Source: an uncultured Clostridia bacterium
Lineage (GTDB): Bacteria > Bacillota > Clostridia > Christensenellales > Borkfalkiaceae
Direction: 5' to 3'
DNA length: 18,773 bases
NCBI GenBank assembly: GCA_937912025.1
Contig: CALDOZ010000006.1
Location: forward strand, 1-18,773
A model generated the notes under the pieces. That model was not told the origin of the DNA and searched no databases. It was given only the letters and a program-made list of their open reading frames with translations. The translations under genes were made by a program, and so were the position numbers. This document shows positions 1-5,555 of the stretch, one piece after another; within the stretch, counting starts at the first letter, position 1; every line of letters starts with the position of its first letter.

Positions 1-34
1 AAAAATTTCGTCAAAACACAAAAACAAATTATAA

Positions 35-88
35 AATACTATCGAAATCGGACATTTTTTTAAAAATATGTCCGATTTCGATAGTATT
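35..88. terminator. Large perfect hairpin, probable bidirectional terminator of an upstream gene
   Basis: Positions 35-55 and 68-88 are perfect inverted complements (21 bp). The 12-nt interval is itself T-rich then A-rich and can extend the stem after one mismatch. A T-rich stretch follows on the plus side and an A-rich stretch precedes it, so it could stop transcription from either direction. The gene it would serve lies outside the window, so the role is inferred. Confidence 0.5.
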
Positions 89-263
89 GTTTTATAAAAT
101 TTCATTATACTTTAATTATAAGTGAGTAAAACTTTAATTTTTTGTATAAAAACACAGTTATAGCATTACAAAACAAAAAATTTTCATAATAATTTTGTTT
201 AACTTCATTTTAAAGTCTAAAAATAAGTGATAAATGAAATTTTGTAAATAGGCGTAAAAATAG
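89..263. other. AT-rich intergenic stretch, nothing recognised
   Basis: Between the hairpin at 35-88 and the secG promoter I see no ORF with a ribosome binding site, no RNA gene and no clear repeat. A 9-nt word at 151-159 (AACACAGTT) has its complement at 279-287, overlapping the secG promoter, which could be chance. Confidence 0.4.
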
Positions 264-292
264 TTGTAAAATATTAAAAACTGTGTTATAAT
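264..292 (+). promoter_or_regulatory. secG promoter
   Basis: A TTGTAA -35 hexamer (264-269), a 17-bp spacer and a perfect TATAAT -10 (287-292) with an extended TGT just upstream. The predicted start site near 299 leaves a leader of about 33 nt before the secG ATG, which also rules out the TTG at 302 as a useful start codon. Confidence 0.8.
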
Positions 293-331
293 TAGCAAAG
301 ATTGAAATTTTCATATAAAAAAGGTGTATAT

Positions 332-616
332 ATGTTTAATTTATTAGCAAGTCAAATGTATGATTTATATATGGGTTTAAGCATAACTTTCTTAGTTCTT
401 GCTTTAATCTCAGCAATTTTTGTTATAATAGTTGTTATTATGCAACCAAGCAATTCTAACGGTATCGGCGCTATTAACGGTCATTCCGAAACGTTTTATG
501 GTAAAAACAAATCAAAAACATTAGAAAGTAAAATGAGAAAACTTACGGTAATCGCTATTGCGGTTGTTGCCGTTTGTATGATTGGTTTTTATATTTGCTC
601 ACTTATTAATTGGTAA
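332..616 (+). CDS. secG: SecG, protein-export channel subunit
   Basis: SecG is the small accessory subunit of the SecYEG channel and assists SecA-driven export across the cytoplasmic membrane. The 94-residue product has two hydrophobic segments (about residues 15-38 and 70-90). They are joined by the polar loop typical of the family, containing VIMQPSNSNGIGAINGHSE, where Gram-positive SecG has a Q-rich, G-rich turn followed by an FxGK-like stretch (here TFYGKNKSKT). The ATG at 332 was chosen because AAAGGTG lies about 7 nt upstream; an in-frame TTG at 302 sits at the predicted transcription start and has no ribosome binding site. The following gene, rnr, is the usual Bacillota neighbour. A terminator separates the two. 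Confidence 0.9.
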   Translation: MFNLLASQMYDLYMGLSITFLVLALISAIFVIIVVIMQPSNSNGIGAINGHSETFYGKNKSKTLESKMRKLTVIAIAVVAVCMIGFYICSLINW

Positions 617-620
617 AAAT

Positions 621-645
621 AACGGCTTTTATAAGCCGTTTTTTT
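621..645 (+). terminator. secG intrinsic terminator
   Basis: An 8-bp stem (AACGGCTT at 621-628 with AAGCCGTT at 633-640), a 4-nt loop and a run of seven T residues. It lies 5 bp after the secG stop codon. Confidence 0.88.
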
Positions 646-692
646 AATGCTCTAAGTATACCCATTAAAAAATTTGTCAAGGCTAGAAAATA

Positions 693-2804
693 ATGAATAT
701 TAAAGAAGTGTTAATTCAAAAATTTAATAATGGAGAAATTGAGTTCAAAGGCGCAAAACGCATCTTTGAAATTTTAGGTGTGAAGTCTAATTTTGAAAAA
801 GATATTATACGCGGTTTGTTAAACGAACTTGAAAGTGAAGGTAAAATCGTTTACGATAACGGCAAGTACGTTTTACTTGAAAATAGCAGTTTTATTAAGG
901 GCATAATAAAAGGTAACGAACGCGGTTTTGCATTTTTAATTGCTGAAAATAAAGAAATTAACGACTATTTTATTCCACCTAGAAATTTACACGGCGCTAT
1001 GCATGGTGACACCGTTATTATTAAGCAAGTAAAAAATTCTCGCTCTGGTAGTAGCGATGAAGGCGAAGTTATAAATATACTCACTCGCGGAATTAAAAAA
1101 CTTGTCGGAACTTTTCAAGGCGAAAACGGCTTTGGGTTCGTTATACCCGATGAAAGAGCCTTTTTCGTTGACGTTTACATTCCTTTTAAACTTGCAATGG
1201 GTGCAAAAACGGGCGATAAAGTCGTTGTTGAAATAGTATCGTATCCAGAAGGTAGGAAAAATCCCGAAGGTCGCGTTGTTGAAAATTTAGGCAAGAAAAA
1301 CGATTTTAAAACGGAAGAATTGTCAATTATAAAAAACGCTGGATACGAACTTGAATTCCCGACTTCAGTAAAAAAAGCGGTAAAAGATATTCCTGTAACC
1401 GTTTCCGAAAAAGAATTAGAGGGTAGGCGCGATTTTAGAAGCGATCTTGTAATTACTATCGACGGTGACGATTCTCGCGATTTTGACGACGCTATTTTCG
1501 TTGAAAAAAATAATGACGGAACGTTTACTCTTAGCGTCCATATTGCAGACGTTAGTCACTACGTTAAAATTGGCTCGGCAATTGATAAAGAAGCGTTATC
1601 GCGTTCAACAAGCGTGTATTTTCCCGAGCGAGTTATTCCAATGTTACCGTTTGAACTTTCTAACGGCATTTGTTCGTTAAACGAAGGCGAAGATAGACTT
1701 ACTTTGTCGTGCATAATGAAAATTAATAAAAGCGGAGAAATTATTGATAGCGAAATTGTAAACGGCGTAATAAATTCTAAAAAGCGAATGACGTATAATA
1801 ACGTTCAAAAAATGCTTGACGGCGATAAAACGGCGCTTGAAGAATTTAGCGAGTTTAAAGAGTTAATTTTTACCGCGCGTGAACTTGAAGAAGTGTTATT
1901 TAATAAACGTAAAAAGCGTGGAAATATAGATTTAACGGTAAAAGAAAGCCATATTTACGTTGATAATAACGGTAAAATTTGTATTGAGCCAAGACGTAGC
2001 GCGCTTGCGTACAAAATTATTGAGGAGTTTATGATAGCCGCTAACGAAACGGTTGCAGAGTACGTTTATCATATGCAGTTGCCTTTTATTTACCGTGTAC
2101 ACGAAAAACCTAACGAAGAAAAACTAACGGCGTTTAAAAATTTTATAAACGCTCTTGGTATAAACGTCAAGTGGTCGGTTGATACTTGTCACCCTAAAGA
2201 TTTTCAGGCATTACTTGAAAAATTGGAAGGCGAAAACGTGTACGGGGTAGTCAATAAAGTTATGCTCCGTTCAATGCAAAAAGCCAAATATTTCACGGAA
2301 AATATTGGGCATTTCGGGTTGTCTAGTAATTGTTATTGTCATTTTACGTCGCCTATTAGAAGATATCCAGACCTTATAGTTCATAACGTTTTGAAAAACG
2401 TAATTTCAGGTAAAGGCGATTGGATTCCGCGTTTTGAAACGTTGACGGTTGAAGCGTCGGTTACGTCTACTGAAAATGAAAAAAGGGCGGACGAAGCAGA
2501 GCGCACTATGGATGACTTTTATAAGTGTAGATATATGCGTAGTTATATAGGCAAAGAGTTTTACGGAATTATTAGCGGTGTAACGAGTTTTGGCGTATTT
2601 GTTGAACTTGAAAATACGATAGAGGGTTTAGCGCGCATAGAAACGTTACCGCACGGCAGTTACACTTTTGATGAAAAAACGTATACTCTTTATTCAAATA
2701 GATATAGTTTTAGTCTTGGTGAGCCTGTAATGATTAAAGTCTTAGGCGTTGACACGTCAAGCAGGCGTATAGATTTTAAGATAATTGCAAAATTCGACGA
2801 ATAA
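693..2804 (+). CDS. rnr: Ribonuclease R, 3'-5' exoribonuclease
   Basis: RNase R is a processive hydrolytic exoribonuclease that degrades structured RNA, including defective mRNAs released by tmRNA-SmpB. The 703-residue protein has the full family layout: an N-terminal winged-helix region (about 1-65), two cold-shock-like domains (about 66-200), the RNB catalytic domain (about 245-570) and a C-terminal S1 domain (about 620-697). The catalytic metal ligands are intact in DGDDSRDFDDA, with Asp257, 263, 265 and 266, and the later RNB signature HFTSPIRRYPDL is at 550-561. The ATG at 693 has only a modest AAGG about 10 nt upstream. No clear promoter lies between the secG terminator and this start, so readthrough or a weak promoter is likely. 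smpB and ssrA follow, matching its role in trans-translation. Confidence 0.96.
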   Translation: MNIKEVLIQKFNNGEIEFKGAKRIFEILGVKSNFEKDIIRGLLNELESEGKIVYDNGKYVLLENSSFIKGIIKGNERGFAFLIAENKEINDYFIPPRNLHGAMHGDTVIIKQVKNSRSGSSDEGEVINILTRGIKKLVGTFQGENGFGFVIPDERAFFVDVYIPFKLAMGAKTGDKVVVEIVSYPEGRKNPEGRVVENLGKKNDFKTEELSIIKNAGYELEFPTSVKKAVKDIPVTVSEKELEGRRDFRSDLVITIDGDDSRDFDDAIFVEKNNDGTFTLSVHIADVSHYVKIGSAIDKEALSRSTSVYFPERVIPMLPFELSNGICSLNEGEDRLTLSCIMKINKSGEIIDSEIVNGVINSKKRMTYNNVQKMLDGDKTALEEFSEFKELIFTARELEEVLFNKRKKRGNIDLTVKESHIYVDNNGKICIEPRRSALAYKIIEEFMIAANETVAEYVYHMQLPFIYRVHEKPNEEKLTAFKNFINALGINVKWSVDTCHPKDFQALLEKLEGENVYGVVNKVMLRSMQKAKYFTENIGHFGLSSNCYCHFTSPIRRYPDLIVHNVLKNVISGKGDWIPRFETLTVEASVTSTENEKRADEAERTMDDFYKCRYMRSYIGKEFYGIISGVTSFGVFVELENTIEGLARIETLPHGSYTFDEKTYTLYSNRYSFSLGEPVMIKVLGVDTSSRRIDFKIIAKFDE

Positions 2805-2809
2805 AAACG

Positions 2810-2838
2810 TTGAATTTATATTGTTAATATGCTAAAAT
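2810..2838 (+). promoter_or_regulatory. Promoter for smpB and probably ssrA
   Basis: TTGAAT (2810-2815), a 17-bp spacer ending in TGC (extended -10) and TAAAAT (2833-2838). It overlaps the very end of rnr intergenic space and could start a transcript covering both smpB and tmRNA. Confidence 0.65.
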
Positions 2839-2887
2839 AAAAAAACAAACTTTTTGCGGTAATTTTTAAAAGGAGGTAACGCATAAT

Positions 2888-3334
2888 ATGAAAATCGTAA
2901 CTGAAAATAGACAAGCGCGTTTTGAATATTTTATAGACGAAACGTATTGTGCGGGTATCGTTTTAGAAGGCGCGGAAGTAAAGTCTATAAGAAATAATAA
3001 CGTTAGTTTAAACGATACTTTTTGTCATATATATAACGGTGAAGTGTTTATCAAAAATATGCACGTTGCCGTTTATGACAAATCGGGTGCGTTTAACACT
3101 CGCGATAGTAGGCGAGATAGAAAACTTTTACTTAGAAAGGCTGAAATAAATAAACTTATAGGAAAAGTTAATCAAAAAGGATATACTCTCGTTCCGCTTA
3201 CTGTGTTTTTTGAAGGAAGTTTAGTGAAAGTTAAAATAGCATTGTGTCGCGGAAAACACACTTTTGATAAAAAGCAGTCTATCAAAGAAAAAGACATAAA
3301 AATTTCCGCCGAGCGCGAAATAAAAAACTATTAA
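2888..3334 (+). CDS. smpB: SmpB, tmRNA-binding protein
   Basis: SmpB binds the tRNA-like part of tmRNA and delivers it to the A site of stalled ribosomes. The 148-residue length is normal for the family. Visible family marks are the N-terminal NRQARFEYFIDETYCAGIVLEGAEVKSIR (read in pieces, residues 7-35), the core KLIGKVNQKGYTLVPL (about 89-104), and the basic tail GKHTFDKKQSIKEKD, which normally enters the mRNA channel of the small subunit. The start has a near-ideal AAAGGAGGT about 10 nt upstream. Its stop codon ends one base before the tmRNA acceptor stem begins, so the two are almost fused. The order rnr, smpB, ssrA supports the assignment. Confidence 0.96.
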   Translation: MKIVTENRQARFEYFIDETYCAGIVLEGAEVKSIRNNNVSLNDTFCHIYNGEVFIKNMHVAVYDKSGAFNTRDSRRDRKLLLRKAEINKLIGKVNQKGYTLVPLTVFFEGSLVKVKIALCRGKHTFDKKQSIKEKDIKISAEREIKNY

Positions 3335-3335
3335 C

Positions 3336-3683
3336 GGGGGTGCACCGGATTTGATTGGTAGGCAAGGTTGACGTAAGCATACCGAAGTTTCCCGAGGCTT
3401 CGTTAAAACGGGAATTTTAAAATTAAATGCTAACAATAGTTACGCATACGCTGCTTAATTAGTGGCTGTCCGATATAAAAGCGCCGTCGGTTTATAAAGG
3501 GCATCATTTTAGACGGAACCTTTTAAGTTGTTTTAATTGTGGCAATTTAAAAGTATTTAGCAATTCACGGCAACGCGGGTTTGTCCGCTAGACAACGTTG
3601 CAAGGGATTAAAGACGGAATAAGTATGTAGAAAGCGCAACTAAACTTATCAAGACGAGGGTTCAACTCCCTCCACCTCCACCA
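3336..3683 (+). ncRNA. ssrA: tmRNA (transfer-messenger RNA)
   Basis: The 5' GGGGGTG (3336-3342) pairs with CACCTCC (3673-3679) as the alanyl acceptor stem, followed by ACCA with encoded CCA. The T arm is complete (GAGGG, loop TTCAACT, CCCTC). The D-like region reads GATTTGATTGG where most tmRNAs have a TTCGAC core, so it is slightly divergent. The tag reading frame starts at the GCT at 3429 and encodes ANNSYAYAA before TAA (3456-3458). Total length of about 348 nt is ordinary for a one-piece tmRNA. No convincing promoter sits just upstream inside smpB, so the RNA is probably cut from a longer smpB-ssrA transcript. The terminator begins at the last base of CCA. Confidence 0.96.
3429..3458 (+). 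other. tmRNA degradation-tag reading frame (ANNSYAYAA, stop)
   Basis: Reading from the likely resume codon GCT at 3429 gives A-N-N-S-Y-A-Y-A-A then TAA. The Ala carried by tmRNA would be added in front. Many tags end in ALAA; here a Tyr occupies that Leu position, although the final AA needed for protease recognition is kept. Confidence 0.85.
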
Positions 3684-3720
3684 AAACTAAAAAGCACCCG
3701 TTTGGGTGCTTTTTAGTTTT
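3683..3720 (+). terminator. ssrA intrinsic terminator
   Basis: A perfect 17-bp stem (3683-3699 with 3704-3720), a GTTT loop and an internal T run. The stem starts at the final A of the tmRNA CCA end, so terminator and gene are directly joined. It forms the first 38 bp of the 94-bp direct repeat. Confidence 0.88.
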
Positions 3721-3776
3721 GATTAAGTGAAAAGTTTAAGGAAGGAACTAAGCGAGAACGGCACCAAAGGTGAAAA
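3683..3776. repeat. 94-bp direct repeat, copy 1
   Basis: Identical at 92 of 94 positions to 4427-4520; the differences are T3702 versus C4446 in the hairpin loop and A3739 versus G4483. It comprises the ssrA terminator hairpin followed by about 56 bp of non-coding sequence ending in the short palindrome CACCAAAGGTG. The two copies begin 744 bp apart and enclose one gene. Confidence 0.95.
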
Positions 3777-3799
3777 AACAGTGGAAACCCACTGTTTTT
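3774..3799 (+). terminator. Second hairpin terminator after ssrA
   Basis: An 11-bp stem (3774-3784 with 3789-3799), a 4-nt AAAC loop and a T run. It starts at the edge of repeat copy 1 and is absent after copy 2. It places a second block between tmRNA transcription and the next gene. Confidence 0.75.
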
Positions 3800-3816
3800 A
3801 TCTATACGAATGATTA

Positions 3817-3845
3817 TTGACATGAGTTAGGCAGTATGGTAGAAT
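3817..3845 (+). promoter_or_regulatory. Near-consensus promoter of the cassette gene
   Basis: A perfect TTGACA -35 (3817-3822), a 17-bp spacer ending in TATGG (extended -10) and TAGAAT (3840-3845). It is among the strongest promoters by eye in the window. The start site near 3852 gives a leader of about 39 nt. Confidence 0.8.
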
Positions 3846-3890
3846 ATAATAAATTATAAATCAAATCTTTACAAAAAGAGGAATGAAGTG

Positions 3891-4340
3891 ATGAAATGCT
3901 ACGTTTTGAAAAAAGGACAAAGGTTTGCTGTTGAAATGGCGAAGACAGAGGTTTCAGCGGAACTAGAACAGGAGATTTTAAAGCTTTGCTTGGCATGGCA
4001 AGCGAGAGATCTTCATCAAGAGGGTCCAAACTCCGACGATTACGATGGACAGACGCGGTATGAGTCATTGGATGCGGAGAACTTTGCGGTATCAATGGGA
4101 CGCGTAGTGGGATACTATGCCGTTCATTTTGATTGCGTCAGGTATGTGCCATTTCCAATCACAGCGGGGAAATACCGTTTGGGCGATTATGACTATTCCG
4201 ATTACAGCAATTCGGGACGAGTAAATCGTGGGCACGTGGACATTGTGCCAAAGCCCGATACCGATCTCAATCCTTATTATGACGAGCCTAGATTTCATAG
4301 TCAAGCGGAATATGATGACTATATCAAGTGGAGAGACTAA
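3891..4340 (+). CDS. Unrecognised acidic, Tyr-rich protein in a repeat-flanked cassette
   Basis: I do not recognise this 149-residue protein. It has no signal peptide or membrane segment, so it is probably cytoplasmic. The C-terminal half is rich in Asp and Tyr (YRLGDYDYSDYSNSG, then PYYDEP, and it ends EYDDYIKWRD). The N-terminal third contains one likely amphipathic helix (about 20-42). I chose the ATG at 3891 over the overlapping GTG at 3888 because AGAGGA lies 8 nt upstream. GC in the counted stretch 3961-4140 is 85 of 180 (47%), well above counted host stretches (25-40%), and it uses codons such as GAG, CGG and GGG that neighbours avoid. With its own strong promoter, two terminators upstream and one downstream, it is an insulated unit, probably acquired by transfer. 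Function unknown. Confidence 0.7.
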   Translation: MKCYVLKKGQRFAVEMAKTEVSAELEQEILKLCLAWQARDLHQEGPNSDDYDGQTRYESLDAENFAVSMGRVVGYYAVHFDCVRYVPFPITAGKYRLGDYDYSDYSNSGRVNRGHVDIVPKPDTDLNPYYDEPRFHSQAEYDDYIKWRD

Positions 4341-4426
4341 TCTCTTTAAGGGCTAATATTTATAAGAGCAGATAGTCTCATTGTTCTAATTTTAAATTAT
4401 TTGATTTTTGTTGAAAATGATCAATA

Positions 4427-4464
4427 AAAACTAAAAAGCACCCGTCTGGGTGCTTTTTAGTTTT
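4427..4464 (+). terminator. Cassette-gene terminator, copy of the ssrA terminator
   Basis: A 17-bp stem (4427-4443 with 4448-4464), with one loop change relative to the ssrA copy (GTCT instead of GTTT). It lies 87 bp after the cassette gene and is the natural end of its transcript. Confidence 0.85.
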
Positions 4465-4520
4465 GATTAAGTGAAAAGTTTAGGGAAGGAACTAAGCGAG
4501 AACGGCACCAAAGGTGAAAA
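4427..4520. repeat. 94-bp direct repeat, copy 2
   Basis: Second copy of 3683-3776 (92 of 94 identical). The match ends sharply on both sides: A4426 against C3682 on the left, and T4521 against A3777 on the right. No further copy was seen elsewhere in the window. Confidence 0.95.
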
Positions 4521-4637
4521 TGGTGTTTTTGTTAATGTAAAATTTGTTAAAGAACTTTTTATAGTAGCATAGATAAAGAAATATTTTAAGCTAGCTATTT
4601 GTTTAAGTCTAATAATCTTAGGCAAATATGAGTTATT

Positions 4638-4955
4638 TTAGTTGTTAGACTTTATAAATTCTTTAGCAACACTTATTAAAATATCTTGTTGTTCGTGTGT
4701 TAATTTATTAAAATACATATTTATTTTAGAAGAGTGTTGGGTAATTTTGTTTTCAACGATTGGTTTAAATGCTAATAATTCGTCCACCGAAATTTCAAAA
4801 ATTTGCGCTAGTTTTATTAAATAACCAGCAGTTGGTTCATTTATTCCTTTTTCCCAAAAATAAATTGCGCCTTGTGTAACCCCAATTTTTTCAGCAAGTT
4901 GCATTTGGGTATAGCCTTTTTCTATCCTTAATTCCTTAATGTTTTTACTAAGCAT
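4638..4955 (-). CDS. XRE-family helix-turn-helix repressor
   Basis: A 105-residue protein with a typical Cro/C1-type HTH at about residues 2-57: KELRIEKGYTQMQLAEKIG, then VTQGAIYFWEKG as the recognition helix region, then EPTAGYLIKLAQIFEISVDELL. The remaining 45 residues are probably a short dimerisation helix region. I chose the ATG at 4955, with GGTGG about 5 nt upstream; a GTG at 4967 in the same frame is a less likely start because it precedes that site. It is divergent from the membrane protein and lipoprotein operon at 5079, and the shared spacer carries several inverted repeats, so it probably represses that operon and itself. No clear -10/-35 pair was found on the minus strand. Confidence 0.88.
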   Translation of the reverse strand: MLSKNIKELRIEKGYTQMQLAEKIGVTQGAIYFWEKGINEPTAGYLIKLAQIFEISVDELLAFKPIVENKITQHSSKINMYFNKLTHEQQDILISVAKEFIKSNN

Positions 4956-4978
4956 ATTTCCACCCACATATATTTTTT

Positions 4979-5063
4979 ACTATTTTAATAGTTTTTATTA
5001 GAATTTTGTTTGCAAAATAGTTTTCTATTTGATATAATAGTAGAAAACAAGTATTCTATTATT
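4979..5063. promoter_or_regulatory. Candidate operator cluster between divergent genes
   Basis: Three inverted repeats built on the same AATAG/CTATT half-site: ACTATT-TT-AATAGT at 4979-4992, AAATAG-TTTT-CTATTT at 5015-5030, and an imperfect one pairing 5036-5045 with 5054-5063. In addition GTTTTCTA (5020-5027) and TAGAAAAC (5041-5048) are complementary and straddle the -10 at 5033-5038. The placement over the promoter suggests sites for the XRE repressor at 4638-4955; binding is inferred. Confidence 0.55.
5010..5038 (+). promoter_or_regulatory. Promoter of the membrane protein and lipoprotein operon
   Basis: TTGCAA (5010-5015), a 17-bp spacer ending in TGA, and a perfect TATAAT (5033-5038). 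The start site would be near 5045, inside the candidate operators. TTGCAA is self-complementary, so the same hexamer could also serve the divergent gene. Confidence 0.75.
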
Positions 5064-5078
5064 ATATGGAGGTTTATA

Positions 5079-5552
5079 ATGGAAACTAATGAGATTAATG
5101 TAACAACAGAAAACAAAAATGAAAAATCGTTAAAAAAACCAAACGTTAGTGTTTGGGATGATGATTTTAAAAGAGGTTTAATTTGGTCAGGTATAATAGC
5201 ATTAGTAGTTGCTACTGTATTCTTTGGAATTTATTTTTCTTCGCCATCAAGTGAACTTTTAATTGGTGCAATTATTCTTACTGTAACTTCTTTTACTTTT
5301 TCTACTCAACTTTTTTGGGGAGGTCATTTATTAGAGGTTTTCCTTTTCTTTTGTCGTTCTTTCACTTGGCCGTTTGGCTTTATAGCAGAATTTAGTCTTG
5401 ATGGTATTTTATGGCTTATCACAGTTAAACTTTTATGTTGGATAATTGGAGGTATTTTATCAATTTTATTTTTCTTGCTTGGACTTGTATTCTGTTTAGT
5501 ATATTCTGTTATATCTTTCCCATTCTCACTTATTGCAAATATTAGAGGTTAA
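5079..5552 (+). CDS. Polytopic membrane protein, family unknown
   Basis: A 157-residue protein with a polar N-terminal tail of about 30 residues (rich in Asn, Glu and Lys, ending VWDDDFKRG), followed by four or five hydrophobic segments (about 34-53, 59-80, 84-104, 110-130 and 131-152). I do not recognise the family. The ATG at 5079 was chosen for the GGAGG 6 nt upstream; the same frame is open back to 5010, but that lies in the promoter. The lipoprotein gene starts 3 bp after its stop, so the two are co-transcribed and may work together at the membrane. The XRE gene upstream probably controls both. Confidence 0.78.
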   Translation: METNEINVTTENKNEKSLKKPNVSVWDDDFKRGLIWSGIIALVVATVFFGIYFSSPSSELLIGAIILTVTSFTFSTQLFWGGHLLEVFLFFCRSFTWPFGFIAEFSLDGILWLITVKLLCWIIGGILSILFFLLGLVFCLVYSVISFPFSLIANIRG

Positions 5553-5555
5553 TAT

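Noticed and set aside
151..287. AACACAGTT and its complement 120 bp apart before secG
   Set aside because: Only 9 bp in a very AT-rich stretch; chance is a sufficient explanation without conservation data.
302..331. TTG start for SecG that would add ten residues
   Set aside because: It lies at the predicted transcription start, lacks a ribosome binding site, and the ATG at 332 has a good one.
3221..3436. Minus-strand open frame across smpB and the tmRNA 5' part
   Set aside because: It is antisense to two certain genes and has no ribosome binding site.
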